Source of the DNA: Clostridia bacterium
GTDB taxonomy: Bacteria; Bacillota; Clostridia; Oscillospirales; Acutalibacteraceae
Direction of reading: 5' to 3'
DNA: 64,000 nucleotides
Assembly (NCBI GenBank): GCA_017467405.1
Contig: JAFTSH010000001.1
Span: 1 to 64,000, forward strand
The notes beneath the pieces are model-generated. The model was not told the origin of the DNA, searched no databases, and saw only the letters and a list, made by a program, of their open reading frames with translations. Positions within the stretch are counted from its first letter, which is position 1. Each line of letters starts with the position of its first letter. The translations under genes were made by a program, and so were the position numbers. This document shows positions 8,520 to 16,796 of this stretch, in pieces.

Positions 8520-9287
8520 ATGAAGAAGGCCGATCTGCCTGTTGCGGTGCTGGATTCCGGAATCGGAGGAGTTACCGTGCTCAGGGAGCTCGTGAAGCTC
8601 ATGCCCGAAGAAAATTTCATATACCTCGCCGATTCCGCCAACGCACCCTACGGCACCAAGAGCACCGAGCTCGTACGCGAGATCACGCTGCGAAACGTCG
8701 CGGCTCTTTTTGACGAGGGCATCAAGGCGGTGGTAATCGCATGCAATACCGCTACGGGTGCCGCGGCCAAGACCTTAAGGGAAACCTACGACCTTCCCGT
8801 CGTCGGCATCGAGCCGGCGATCAAGATGGCGGCCGACCTTTGCGACCGCCCGTCGGTACTGGTTATGGCGACGCCCCTTACCCTAAAGCAGGAAAAATTT
8901 ATTGACCTCAAAAACCGTTTCGAAAACGCCGAGGATATGACGTTGCTCCCCTGTGCGGGACTCGTCGAGCTGATCGAAGAGGGCCACACCGACGACGGCG
9001 TGCTCGACGCCTTTCTCGAGAGGCTTTTCGAGCCGCTCGGGGATAAAAAATTCGACGCGGCTGTACTCGGCTGTACCCACTATCCGCTGGCGGCGGCGGG
9101 AATCTCAAAAAGACTGCCCGGAGTCAGACTGTTTGACGGAAGTGCCGGCGTGGCAAGACAGACGAAACGCCGTCTTGTGAGCGAGGGTCTCAAGCGCCCC
9201 GAAGGTCTTACGGGAACCGTGGAGATCAGAAACTCTCTCTCGGACGAGGAGATCAACCGTACCGTAAGAAAATATCTCTATACCTGA
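8520..9287 (+). CDS. murI: Glutamate racemase
   Basis: This 255-residue enzyme converts L-glutamate to D-glutamate for peptidoglycan. The family landmarks are present: VAVLDSGIGGVTVLREL at the N-terminus, ACNTATGAA (about residues 78-86) with the first catalytic Cys, and GCTHYPL (about 183-189) with the second Cys and the His. The length fits the family. The start is fixed by AGGGAGG (8506-8512) seven bases upstream. It stands alone between its own promoter and a strong terminator, and it lies divergent from glutamine synthetase, so both genes at this junction consume glutamate. Confidence 0.96.
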   Translation: MKKADLPVAVLDSGIGGVTVLRELVKLMPEENFIYLADSANAPYGTKSTELVREITLRNVAALFDEGIKAVVIACNTATGAAAKTLRETYDLPVVGIEPAIKMAADLCDRPSVLVMATPLTLKQEKFIDLKNRFENAEDMTLLPCAGLVELIEEGHTDDGVLDAFLERLFEPLGDKKFDAAVLGCTHYPLAAAGISKRLPGVRLFDGSAGVARQTKRRLVSEGLKRPEGLTGTVEIRNSLSDEEINRTVRKYLYT

Positions 9288-9288
9288 T

Positions 9289-9317
9289 AAAAGGAGAAGC
9301 CGCGCTTCTCCTTTTTT
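9289..9317 (+). terminator. Terminator of murI
   Basis: A 12-bp stem (9289-9300 with 9304-9315), three-base loop and T-run, beginning at the stop codon of murI. Confidence 0.88.
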
Positions 9318-9356
9318 GTTTGCAGATATCTGAAAAGACAAATTCAGAAGAAACGG

Positions 9357-9385
9357 TTGAAAAAGAAAGGAAGATATAGTAAAAT
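9357..9385 (+). promoter_or_regulatory. Promoter of small membrane protein gene
   Basis: TTGAAA (9357-9362) and TAAAAT (9380-9385), 17 bp apart, about 80 bp upstream of the start at 9466. Confidence 0.6.
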
Positions 9386-9465
9386 AAAACCAAAGGAGGG
9401 GTACGCTCTGAGTCCGGATCTTTATTTATAAACGTAACGAATTATTTGAATACGGAGGTAGCAAT

Positions 9466-9753
9466 ATGAAAAGATCAACCCTTACGAAGACTAACGTTTG
9501 GATAACTGTATCAACGGTAGCATATGCCGTTATCTCGTGGCTTTTAGTGCGTTTTTCTTCCTTGCGAATGCTGTCGGTCTATTCCTTTTTCAGCCTTCCG
9601 CTTTTCTTCGTTTTGAGCGGTCTTTCCTGCCTCGTACTCGGAATTACGGCAATCGCCAAACGTCAGTGTATAATAGCCAACGTTTTTCTGATAATAATTT
9701 CGCTTGCGTTTCTTGCGGCCGCGGTTTTGTTTGTTCCGGCGGTGAGAAAGTAA
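9466..9753 (+). CDS. Small three-helix membrane protein, unknown
   Basis: A 95-residue, very hydrophobic protein with three likely membrane segments (about residues 12-32, 36-62 and 69-90) and short basic termini. I do not recognise a family. A good ribosome site (GGAGG nine bases upstream), an own promoter and a following terminator make it a real single-gene unit. Nothing in its neighbours (murI to the left, a convergent spore coat gene to the right) suggests a function. Confidence 0.75.
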   Translation: MKRSTLTKTNVWITVSTVAYAVISWLLVRFSSLRMLSVYSFFSLPLFFVLSGLSCLVLGITAIAKRQCIIANVFLIIISLAFLAAAVLFVPAVRK

Positions 9754-9765
9754 GCACCGTATTTT

Positions 9766-9797
9766 GCCTGCGGGGAGTTTTCCTGCAGGCGTTTTTT
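9766..9797 (+). terminator. Terminator of small membrane protein gene
   Basis: GCCTGC (9766-9771) pairs with GCAGGC (9785-9790), with an inner GGA/TCC pair, and six T follow. Confidence 0.75.
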
Positions 9798-9965
9798 ATT
9801 ACACAGTGCGGTTTTGCGGCATATAATGACACCGAGGGGGAAAAGGCGCGCGGCGGCGGGTGACGGCCTGTCCACGGGTACCGTGCGACCTTGACGCTTC
9901 TTATTATAGCCGCGGCCTCCTGAGCTCAGCGGGGCAGGCAGCCCTGCCTTGCCCGGCACGGCAAA

Positions 9966-10004
9966 AACCGCCGACAGGTCATCCCTGCCGGCGGTTCTTT
10001 TTTT
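9966..10004. terminator. Terminator between convergent genes
   Basis: Arms 9966-9978 and 9984-9996 pair over 13 positions with one mismatch. T7 follows on the plus strand and A5 precedes it, so it can also end the leftward coat gene. The stretch 9798-9965 holds only GC-rich inverted repeats and no gene. Confidence 0.75.
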
Positions 10005-10008
10005 ACGG

Positions 10009-10461
10009 TCAGCTGTACATACAGTTGGCGGCCATATAGTCGTAGATCATCTTGCCGTGTTGCTGTTCTTCCTTCTGGATATGGTTGAGGGTGTTGCGGA
10101 TTCCATCGTCCTTGAATTCGAAAACGCAGGTGTCGTAAAGATGCGACGCGTGCTTTTCGGTGGTAAGGAGATCGGTGCAAAGGAAGCAGTCGTTCTGTTT
10201 GTCGGGGTTCTGCGTGCAGGTGTAGGTCTGGGTAAAGGTGGGCTGCTGAGTGCTTCCTGCTCCCGGCGTGGGAACGGTGCCGTTTTCGATCTGAGTCAGG
10301 GTGTCAAAGTGCTTCTGCTCGGTCTGTGCAAGCTGTGTGAAGAGATTTTTGAGCTGAACGTCCTTGGCGGCCGACGAGTGCTTGGTGTATTTGTCGATAC
10401 AAAGCTGCTCCTGACCCTTGAGATCCTTGATGAGTTCGGTTTCTTTTTGTGTAAGTTTCAA
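10009..10461 (-). CDS. CotF-type spore coat protein
   Basis: A 150-residue protein of the Coat_F family, ferritin-like helical proteins found in the spore coat of Bacilli and Clostridia. Two helical halves are visible: residues 1-60, starting KLTQKETELIKDLKGQEQLC, and about 90-145 with HASHLYDTCVFEF and a His/Glu-rich QKEEQQHGKMIYDYM. A Thr/Gln/Pro-rich linker with several Cys joins them. The start is TTG at 10461, with GAGGTGAT just upstream (10467-10474). The neighbouring leftward genes are separate small proteins. Sporulation control is expected from the family, but I could not identify a late sigma promoter by eye. Confidence 0.85.
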   Translation of the reverse strand: MKLTQKETELIKDLKGQEQLCIDKYTKHSSAAKDVQLKNLFTQLAQTEQKHFDTLTQIENGTVPTPGAGSTQQPTFTQTYTCTQNPDKQNDCFLCTDLLTTEKHASHLYDTCVFEFKDDGIRNTLNHIQKEEQQHGKMIYDYMAANCMYS

Positions 10462-10554
10462 AATAAATCACCTCGGAAACAGTTTGCCCGAGACGGGATA
10501 AAATATCCTGACGGAAAGGCAAAAATTTTCCGGGGTGATCTGGTTTTTGAGGAC

Positions 10555-10806
10555 TTAAAGCTCGTCCTTCATTTCGCTCAGGGCGCGTGCGAGCTGGTCG
10601 GGGCAGGAGGTGGATTTCATTCCGCAACGGATTCCCGAGAGCTTTTCGATCGCCTCGTCGATCTCCATTCCTTCAACGAGTCGGGAAATTCCCTGCAGGT
10701 TTCCGTGGCAGCCGCCCATGAAGCTGACCTCTTTGATGGTGTCTCCCTCGGTTTCAATGTTGATCACGCGGGAGCAGGTTCCTTTCGTGATATAGCTGAA
10801 CTTCAT
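10555..10806 (-). CDS. TSCPD-domain protein (TIGR03905 type)
   Basis: An 83-residue protein consisting of one TSCPD domain, named after a motif that is present here literally (TSCPDQLARAL near residue 65). A second conserved part, FMGGCHGNLQGISRLVEG, lies in the middle. The same domain forms the C-terminus of vitamin B12-dependent ribonucleotide reductases; stand-alone copies are widespread in Clostridia and their role is not settled. The start at 10806 (MKFSY) was chosen because AGGAG sits eight bases upstream; a GTG three codons earlier would overlap that site. Confidence 0.88.
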   Translation of the reverse strand: MKFSYITKGTCSRVINIETEGDTIKEVSFMGGCHGNLQGISRLVEGMEIDEAIEKLSGIRCGMKSTSCPDQLARALSEMKDEL

Positions 10807-10887
10807 ACGTGTCACTCCTTTTGGTTACGGCATCATTATATAACAAAAGCCCTGCCGCCGCAAGGAGTAAAACGAAAAATCTTCCCG

Positions 10888-11175
10888 TCAGAATATCAGC
10901 GTCAGACCGAGGCAGACGGCGGCACCGACGGCGGCGCCCAGCAGGAAAAAGGCCAGACGTGCCTTGCCTACGGTATTGTTCTTCGTGCGCCCCGTCCTTG
11001 AAACGGCGGGCAGGAAATCTCCCGCATACTGCGAGAGGATGCGGTCGGCCTCCTTTTTGAGGGATTCCTCGGCCTCGTTGCGGCAGGTCGGATCCACGAA
11101 AAGCAGTGCGCGCTCAAAGTAGCGGCTGTCGGTCTCGCGCACCTCTATTATCTGTCTGTTGACACCCTTTATCAT
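10888..11175 (-). CDS. Small tail-anchored membrane protein, unknown
   Basis: A 95-residue protein with a charged N-terminal two-thirds, including a Glu/Lys-rich helix (about 33-50), and one C-terminal membrane segment (about 73-95). This gives a tail-anchored arrangement with most of the protein in the cytoplasm. AAAGGAG lies nine bases before the start. I recognise no family. It may share a transcript with the TSCPD gene 80 bp downstream. Confidence 0.75.
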   Translation of the reverse strand: MIKGVNRQIIEVRETDSRYFERALLFVDPTCRNEAEESLKKEADRILSQYAGDFLPAVSRTGRTKNNTVGKARLAFFLLGAAVGAAVCLGLTLIF

Positions 11176-11670
11176 CGGTCGGGCTCCTTTCTGCGACGAG
11201 GGCTTTTTTGAGCATAACCTCCCGCGAAGCTATTTTGGACGGGGTGTAAAAAATATATACAATTCGTATTTGACGTTGACGGTGGGAAGTGTTGAAAAGT
11301 CTGTTGAAAATGTTGAAAATTCCGGTTCAAAAGTCCCGAAATCCTTGATGTACAGGCAAAATCGTATGTTGAAAGTTGCCTGTTGGGGATTTTGAGGATA
11401 ATAAACTCCCCGTAATTTCGACAAAAAACGGCAGAAAAAAACGGTATTTCCGAAGGTTTTCGGGAGTTTTGCTTTGTTGATTTGCGGTCAGGTCAATAAA
11501 ACAACACACACCATTTTTCCGCCTTGCGGCGGAGAATATTCCGAGCCGTGCGCGGTACACGAGCGGCGCCGATATGACTGAAAACGAAAAGAAAAAGAGC
11601 CCGACACGGACGTCCGTTGAGGACTTCGCGCGGAGCTCTTTGATTTACCTTTTAAGTTTGTGAATATGCT
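11176..11670. other. Gene-free 495-bp region
   Basis: No open frame with a ribosome site is convincing. It holds a cluster of TGTTGAAAA 9-mers (11290-11319, with a near copy at 11367) and, at its right end, an imperfect stem AAAGAGC/GCTCTTT near 11591-11641 that may terminate the leftward muramidase gene. A short minus-strand frame through the 9-mer cluster repeats Phe-Ser-Thr only because the DNA repeats. Confidence 0.5.
11290..11319. repeat. Three DnaA-box-like TGTTGAAAA repeats
   Basis: TGTTGAAAA occurs at 11290-11298, 11302-11310 and 11311-11319, with TGTTGAAAG at 11367-11375. On the minus strand this reads TTTTCAACA, two changes from the DnaA box TTATCCACA. No dnaA or dnaN lies in the window, so an origin is not claimed. 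Confidence 0.5.
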
Positions 11671-13893
11671 TTAGCCTTGTTTTTCTATCGGCAGGGTTTC
11701 GTAGCCCTCCCAGCCCGACAGGTGGCGCATCAGTATTACGGCGTCGGCGGGGTTGAGCTTTCCGTCACCGTTCAGGTCGCCTGCGCCGATTATCTCGGGC
11801 GTCGTTTCGTAGCCTTCCCACTCGCTGAGGTAGCGGAGAATGAGAACCGCGTCGGCGGGGTTTACCTTGCCGTCACCGTTCAGATCACCCGACAGGGCCT
11901 TGAGGGGCGGAATTCTTTCGGTGACGACGTCCTTGCAGCGCGAGCAGGTAAATACCTTTTCGCCTGCCGTATAGTCACCTGCGGGAGTTTCGGAGGTAAA
12001 CTGATGGTCGTGGCCGAGGGGATCGGTGGTTTCGGTCTTGCGCACTCCGCAAAGGGAGCAGTTAAAGAGCTTTTCTCCCGATTCGGTACAGTCGGACTTT
12101 TTCTCGTCGGTGAGGGTATAGCCGTGTTCGGGGTGGTCGATCAGCCTGAGCGAATCGGCGATCCCTTCGCCCGCCACCGCGATATACGTTTCGGTTTCGG
12201 AGGTAAAGCCGACCGAAAAGCGGTTGAGCTTTCCGACGGAGGGACAGGCGGTCATACCTTCCGCGAGATACAGTCTGAAATGGTCGCTGAAGGCGGCAGC
12301 AGCCTCGTCGGCAGGATCGGAGGGCAGCGTTTCGGGGGCACAGACGAGAAAATTCAGTTTATTCCAGCCGTCCTTGAGGGAAAGCTTTTTGATCTCGCAG
12401 AGCCAGCGCATCGCCTCTGTTCTGCCCGAGCCTGCGTCAAACCAAAGCGACGTGACGGCGTCGGCGTCGTCGATATAGAGGGTCAGCTCGATGAGGTCGC
12501 CCGCCTTGGCGCGCATTACGTCGGCCGCCGTAAGGATGGCCGACACGCTACCCTCGGTACCCTTGCCGCAAGGCAGGGAAACCGTAGTATCGGGGATCTG
12601 TGAGGAATAGTCGCGAAGCTCGTTTTCGAGGGTGAGATAGTCGAGTGAGGCAAAGCCGTAGCCGTCGTCGGTGCTGAGCAGAGCCCAGCCTGCGCGGGTG
12701 CCGAGCACCTCGGCGGTATCTCCGCTCGTTATCCTTCCGATCACTTCGCCGTCGGTCGAGTTGTCGTTTCTGACGTTGAGGACGTCTGCGGTGCAGGTAT
12801 AGCTTCCTGCGCCCGAGGGGTCGGCGACGAAGGCGGTGTAGTACATACATATCCACCCTGCGGTATCGCCGAGGGAGATCTTGCCCCAGATTCCGTCGGT
12901 TTCAAGTATTCGTACCACCGAGCCCGAGGAAAGGGAATCGATGCGTGAATGGGTCGAGCCGGGTCCTGCGCGGACGTTGAGAGAGGTGGTGGAGGCAACG
13001 GCGTAGTAGCCGAGATCGTAGGTGTCGTCTATCCATCCGTTTTCAAAGCCGTTGAGCCTGAGCTCGGTCATTAGCACGGGGTAGTCGCGGTAGGCAACGT
13101 CGAGGTCGACGTCACCGTTTATTCCGTCCACCTTGCCCTTGTCGGTGTACTGCCACATTCCTCTGGTAGAGCTGTAATCGCGCGAAGGGGTGCCGCTTTC
13201 GGGCCAGCTTGCCATCCACAGCTCGTATTTTTCGCCGATGCGGTCGATCTCAAAGCGGTTGTTCATGGCGCTCTGGCTGGCGTAAAGTCCCGTCATATAG
13301 CCCGCCTCGGCTATCACGTCGCAGTAGGCAAGACAGAAGTCGGTGCGCTCGGCCTTAGTCATTGCCGACTGGGCCGAATGTTCAATGTCATAATACACGG
13401 GGTATTCAAGCTGCTTACCCTCGAGCCATTTGAGTGTGAGGGCGGCGTCGCGCTTTGCCCCCTCCTCGTCGGAGGACATGGTATAAAAATATACCCCCAC
13501 GTCAACGCCGGCGGCTCTTGCGCCGTGGTAGTTGACCTCGAAAAATCTGTCCATTCCAGAGGTAAGACCGAGGCGCAGAATCGCAAAATCTATTCCGTCG
13601 GCCTTGACCTTTTCCCAGTCGATGCAGCCCTGCCATTTTGAAACGTCGATTCCGTAGGCGAGGATTCCCTTGCCGTCTCCCGCGCCCGCCTTGGTGACGG
13701 GGAGACCGCCGAGCTTCATTTCGGGCAGCGAGACGCCGTGCGCTGAGCCGTCGCCTCCCGCCCAGTCGCGAAGAGCAGGTGTCGGCTCGTTTTCGGTGCC
13801 GCCGTAAGAGGGGATAAAAAACAAAGCCAGCGCCAGTGCTGTAAGCACCGACGCGGCCGTTCTCGCAATACGTCGTGTGAGGGGTCTTTTCAT
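11671..13893 (-). CDS. Secreted GH25 muramidase with SH3b and dockerin modules
   Basis: A 740-residue exported protein. A signal peptide (about 1-30) is followed by a GH25 lysozyme domain (about 78-265) with the expected acids visible: Asp83 in GIDVSKWQG and Asp169/Glu171 in YYDIEHS. Two bacterial SH3 domains follow (about 297-355 and 362-425; each has an LNVR motif), then a beta-sandwich-like stretch (about 435-590) with LKDGWNKLNFLV. The C-terminus (about 668-730) has two DLNGDGK-NPADAV calcium-binding repeats, a type I dockerin. It should cut peptidoglycan between MurNAc and GlcNAc outside the cell and may dock to a cohesin scaffold, though no cohesin is in the window. GGAGG precedes the start; nrdR lies 50 bp upstream on the same strand. 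Confidence 0.93.
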   Translation of the reverse strand: MKRPLTRRIARTAASVLTALALALFFIPSYGGTENEPTPALRDWAGGDGSAHGVSLPEMKLGGLPVTKAGAGDGKGILAYGIDVSKWQGCIDWEKVKADGIDFAILRLGLTSGMDRFFEVNYHGARAAGVDVGVYFYTMSSDEEGAKRDAALTLKWLEGKQLEYPVYYDIEHSAQSAMTKAERTDFCLAYCDVIAEAGYMTGLYASQSAMNNRFEIDRIGEKYELWMASWPESGTPSRDYSSTRGMWQYTDKGKVDGINGDVDLDVAYRDYPVLMTELRLNGFENGWIDDTYDLGYYAVASTTSLNVRAGPGSTHSRIDSLSSGSVVRILETDGIWGKISLGDTAGWICMYYTAFVADPSGAGSYTCTADVLNVRNDNSTDGEVIGRITSGDTAEVLGTRAGWALLSTDDGYGFASLDYLTLENELRDYSSQIPDTTVSLPCGKGTEGSVSAILTAADVMRAKAGDLIELTLYIDDADAVTSLWFDAGSGRTEAMRWLCEIKKLSLKDGWNKLNFLVCAPETLPSDPADEAAAAFSDHFRLYLAEGMTACPSVGKLNRFSVGFTSETETYIAVAGEGIADSLRLIDHPEHGYTLTDEKKSDCTESGEKLFNCSLCGVRKTETTDPLGHDHQFTSETPAGDYTAGEKVFTCSRCKDVVTERIPPLKALSGDLNGDGKVNPADAVLILRYLSEWEGYETTPEIIGAGDLNGDGKLNPADAVILMRHLSGWEGYETLPIEKQG

Positions 13894-13943
13894 TTTCCGT
13901 CTTCCTCCGGGGAAATTGCAGCCGTATTTACGGCGTGGCGGAA

Positions 13944-14396
13944 TTACTTGCGGATGAGCTTCTCGAGCTCGTCCATAAAGGTGTTGATGTCACGGAACTG
14001 ACGGTAGACCGAGGCAAAGCGGACGTATGCAACCTCGTCCAGTCCCTTGAGCTTTTCCATCGCCAGCTCGCCGATATGAGCGGTGGTGACTTCACGGTCA
14101 AGGGAATTGAGCAGTGCGCTTTCGATCTCGTCGGTTACCTTTTCGAGGTCGTGGATCGAAACGGTGCGCTTTTCGCAGGCGCGAAGCATACTGTTCATCA
14201 GCTTGTTGCGGTCGAATACCTCGCGGGACTTATCCTTCTTGACGACGACAAGGGGCAGGCTTTCGATTACCTCGTAGGTGGTAAATCTTTTCTGGCATCC
14301 GATGCACTCGCGGCGGCGGCGTATACGCTCGCCCTCGTCGGTGGGACGCGAGTCGATGACCTTGCTTTCTTCAAATCCGCAGAAGGGGCATTTCAA
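13944..14396 (-). CDS. nrdR: Transcriptional repressor NrdR
   Basis: NrdR represses ribonucleotide reductase genes when bound to ATP/dATP. The 150-residue length is exactly typical. The N-terminal zinc ribbon is intact (KCPFCG at the start and [12 protein letters not shown] about residues 31-42), followed by the ATP-cone domain ([16 protein letters not shown] onward). The start is the TTG at 14396, nine bases after GGGAGTG; the in-frame extension upstream would lie over the promoter. No nrd genes are in the window, so its targets are elsewhere. Confidence 0.95.
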   Translation of the reverse strand: MKCPFCGFEESKVIDSRPTDEGERIRRRRECIGCQKRFTTYEVIESLPLVVVKKDKSREVFDRNKLMNSMLRACEKRTVSIHDLEKVTDEIESALLNSLDREVTTAHIGELAMEKLKGLDEVAYVRFASVYRQFRDINTFMDELEKLIRK

Positions 14397-14426
14397 AAAA
14401 ATCACTCCCGGACAAATATTGAAATA

Positions 14427-14455
14427 ATTATAACATATTGTATAAATCATTTCAA
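14427..14455 (-). promoter_or_regulatory. Promoter of nrdR
   Basis: On the minus strand, TTGAAA (14450-14455) and TATAAT (14427-14432) are 17 bp apart. Confidence 0.8.
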
Positions 14456-14503
14456 GGTGCTTTTTAGGAATATATTACAGTATCCGACAAGAAAATAATA
14501 ACA

Positions 14504-14532
14504 TTGATTATGTACTCCTCCGTCTGTTAAAA
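14504..14532 (+). promoter_or_regulatory. Possible promoter of two-helix membrane protein gene
   Basis: TTGATT (14504-14509) and TTAAAA (14527-14532) are spaced by 17 bp, just upstream of the ribosome site. Confidence 0.45.
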
Positions 14533-14556
14533 TTTTAGACGATGGGAGTGATAGAA

Positions 14557-14808
14557 ATGAAAAAAACATCCGCCGTGAAATATCGGCTCAACGAGGGTAT
14601 ATTCATTATATTTTTTATCTGCCTTGAAGCGGCAGCGGTGCTATGCGGTGCGTCGGTCTTGCTGTCCTACATATATCCGGCATCGATAAGAATGACCCTG
14701 CTTTCGGCAGAACTTTTTTCGAGCGGTCTGGGGGTACTGCTGGTATCGGTGGTCGTTGCAACCATCGGCGACCTGATCGTAAAGCACGACCTCGCAAAAA
14801 AGGAATAA
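14557..14808 (+). CDS. Two-helix membrane protein, unknown
   Basis: An 83-residue protein with two membrane segments (about residues 17-42 and 50-72) and a basic C-terminal tail. The start at 14557 follows GGGAG (14545-14549) by seven bases; the upstream in-frame ATG at 14542 overlaps that site and is unlikely. No family is recognised. It is a single gene ended by the hairpin at 14821-14850. Confidence 0.7.
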   Translation: MKKTSAVKYRLNEGIFIIFFICLEAAAVLCGASVLLSYIYPASIRMTLLSAELFSSGLGVLLVSVVVATIGDLIVKHDLAKKE

Positions 14809-14820
14809 AAGCAAAAAAAT

Positions 14821-14850
14821 CAGCGTTGTGACCGAAAGGACACGACGCTG
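14821..14850. terminator. Terminator between convergent genes
   Basis: A 10-bp stem with one wobble pair (14821-14830 with 14841-14850), flanked by A-rich sequence on the left and CTTTT on the right, lies between the convergent membrane protein and HD hydrolase genes. Confidence 0.7.
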
Positions 14851-14856
14851 AAGCTT

Positions 14857-15513
14857 TTACATAAGCACCTGACCGTTGATGTTCAGGCGGAATCTCAGGC
14901 CGAGGCGTTCTGCGGCCTTGCGGCAGAGTATCATTCTGCCGAGGAATATCTCGAAATACTCCGACACCGAGCTGTACTGAGTGTCGATCGAAATGGTCAG
15001 CACCACCTCGCGGGTCTCGGCGTTGACTTTGAGGCTTGAGCTTTCGACCGAGTAGTTGACGCGGTAGTGTATATCCGCGGCCGAGGCCTCGGTGCGGCGC
15101 ACCCTGCTGCGGCGGACGTCCGACTTGTCGGCAAGTATCAGCGCCGACGAAACGGGGTCGACGGGAGAGCCGGTGTCCTCGTCGTGGTTGCCGATGGCAC
15201 AGATTACGGTTGCGATGTCGTCGGCGGGCATCCTGCGCTCGGTCAGCAGAGAGAACGCAAGCAGGGCACCGCTTTGTGCGTGGTCGTGCCTGTTGATGAC
15301 GTTTCCGATATCGTGAAGATGGGCGGCGATTCCGACGAGCTCGCACTCGCGTTCGCCGTAGCCGAGCTCGCGCAGGATGTACCGCGCCGTTTCTGCGACG
15401 CGGGTTACGTGGGCGAAGCTGTGCTCGTTGTAGCCGATGGCTTCGAGCATACGGTCGGCGCCCGAGATGTAGGCGTTTATCGTTTCGTCCTTTTTGATTT
15501 CCTTATACGTCAC
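14857..15513 (-). CDS. HD-domain phosphohydrolase
   Basis: A 218-residue cytoplasmic protein with an HD metal-dependent phosphohydrolase domain. The ligands appear in order as His in HSFAHVTRV (about residue 35), the HD doublet in AAHLHDIGN (about 66-68), HDHAQSG (about 76) and an Asp in LILADKSD (about 127). The substrate is unknown; such proteins act on nucleotides or phosphorylated metabolites. GTG is the start (15513), preceded by AGGAGG that overlaps the stop region of the upstream kinase gene, so it is the last gene of a four-gene leftward operon. Confidence 0.85.
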   Translation of the reverse strand: MTYKEIKKDETINAYISGADRMLEAIGYNEHSFAHVTRVAETARYILRELGYGERECELVGIAAHLHDIGNVINRHDHAQSGALLAFSLLTERRMPADDIATVICAIGNHDEDTGSPVDPVSSALILADKSDVRRSRVRRTEASAADIHYRVNYSVESSSLKVNAETREVVLTISIDTQYSSVSEYFEIFLGRMILCRKAAERLGLRFRLNINGQVLM

Positions 15514-15524
15514 GGGAAGTCCTC

Positions 15525-16358
15525 CTAAAGAAGTGAGAGCGACGGCTCAAAAAGCAGACCGTAGGGATGCTGCTCCATTACCGGTAAGGTTCGTTCGATG
15601 CAGTGCTGTGTAAACCGCGCCGCCTTTTCGACGGCGAAGGGGAGAGGATCGCCGCAGAGCAGCTTTCCCGTAAGTACCGAGGCAAAGACGTCGCCGCAGC
15701 CGTGTATCGTTCGGTCGACGCGGGGGAAGAAGAGCTCTCCGCATCCGTCGCTTCCCGCGAATACGTAGCCGAGCTCGGTGCCGTCACGGGATACCCCCGT
15801 TATTACGGCGTTGCGCGCGCCGAGATCAAGCAATCCCTTCAGAAGGCGGTCGGTATCCTCCTTGGTCTGGCAGGGTCTGTATTCCTCGCCTGCGAGCAAA
15901 AACGCCTCGGTGACGTTGGGCGTCACGGTATCGGCAAGGGGAATGAGGCGGAGCATCTGCTCGGGAAAGTCATCGGAAAAGCCTGCGTAAAGACTGCCGT
16001 TGTCGGCCATTACGGGATCGACGACGGTGAGTGCGTTTTTGCCGAAGCGATTGAGGAATTTTTCGGCGATCAGAATCTGCTGCCGTGAGCAGAAATATCC
16101 CGTAAATATTCCGTCAAAGCCGAGGTCGATCTCGTCAAAGTGACGGAAGACGTTTTCCATCTCGTCGGTCAGCACCAGCTTGCTGTAGCCCGAAAATCCG
16201 CCCGTGTGTGTCGAGAGAAGGGCGGTGGGAACGGGCACGGCCTCGATTTCGCAGGCCGAAAGCACGGGAAGAGCGACCGTGAGGGAGCATTTTCCGTGGC
16301 AGGAGATATCGTTGATGGCGGCGACCCTTTTAACGGCTCTTTTGGTACTGTCGGTCAT
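15525..16358 (-). CDS. pdxY: Pyridoxamine/pyridoxal kinase
   Basis: A 277-residue member of the ribokinase superfamily, of the pyridoxal kinase branch, which phosphorylates B6 vitamers in the salvage route to pyridoxal 5'-phosphate. Signatures are AAINDISCHGKCSLTVALPVL at the N-terminus (broken here at SLTV), VDPVMADNG (about residue 114), TPNVTEAFLL, and the anion-hole/catalytic motif near the C-terminus as HGCGDVFAS (Asp about 225; the usual GTGD is GCGD, as in this subfamily). The start overlaps the stop of the upstream lipoprotein gene by ATGA, showing translational coupling. Confidence 0.88.
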   Translation of the reverse strand: MTDSTKRAVKRVAAINDISCHGKCSLTVALPVLSACEIEAVPVPTALLSTHTGGFSGYSKLVLTDEMENVFRHFDEIDLGFDGIFTGYFCSRQQILIAEKFLNRFGKNALTVVDPVMADNGSLYAGFSDDFPEQMLRLIPLADTVTPNVTEAFLLAGEEYRPCQTKEDTDRLLKGLLDLGARNAVITGVSRDGTELGYVFAGSDGCGELFFPRVDRTIHGCGDVFASVLTGKLLCGDPLPFAVEKAARFTQHCIERTLPVMEQHPYGLLFEPSLSLL

Positions 16359-16774
16359 GCGCCTTCGCCCTCCGTTTTGATGTCGGTCAGCTCGCCGTTT
16401 TGGTCGTATACGTAGGTCAGACGGGTTACCAGCCTGCCGTCGGCATCGAGGGTGGTTTCGGTCAGCAAAAGTCCGCTCTCTTCATCATATGTCTTTTCAA
16501 AGACATAGTTTGTGTTTCCGCGCGGGGAATATTCCACGGCACGTATCTCGAGCCCGTCCTCGTTGTACTCGTAGACGGTGTAGTACTGAAGACGGTACTC
16601 ACCCTTTATGATCTCGTCGTATTTTGCGATAACGCGGGGCGTTCCGTCGTCGTTGTAGACGTCCATCACTTCGGGATCGTCGGTCTGTGTAATTATTTTG
16701 ATCTCCTCGTTTTCCGAGCAGGCGCAGAACAGCGCCGTTGCGGCAATGAGAAGAGCAATGAGCAGTTTTTTCAT
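16355..16774 (-). CDS. Lipoprotein with YD/RHS-like strands
   Basis: A 139-residue lipoprotein. The start at 16774 follows GGAGGACAAG; a signal peptide and lipobox ALFCACS place the lipid-modified Cys near residue 19. The mature part has short strands such as YTVYEYNEDGLEIRAVEYS and LTYVYDQNGELTDIK, resembling the YD-type repeats of RHS or MORN-like proteins, probably a small beta-sheet module. The function is unknown. It is the second gene of the operon, 22 bp after a larger lipoprotein and overlapping pdxY by four bases. Confidence 0.78.
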   Translation of the reverse strand: MKKLLIALLIAATALFCACSENEEIKIITQTDDPEVMDVYNDDGTPRVIAKYDEIIKGEYRLQYYTVYEYNEDGLEIRAVEYSPRGNTNYVFEKTYDEESGLLLTETTLDADGRLVTRLTYVYDQNGELTDIKTEGEGA

Positions 16775-16796
16775 CTTGTCCTCCGTTTTGGGTTTG

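Noticed and set aside
11290..11319. Chromosomal replication origin
   Set aside because: Three box-like 9-mers alone are not enough; dnaA, dnaN and an AT-rich unwinding element are missing.
11230..11424. A 64-codon minus-strand frame with repeated Phe-Ser-Thr
   Set aside because: The peptide repeat is produced by the TGTTGAAAA DNA repeats; no ribosome site precedes it.
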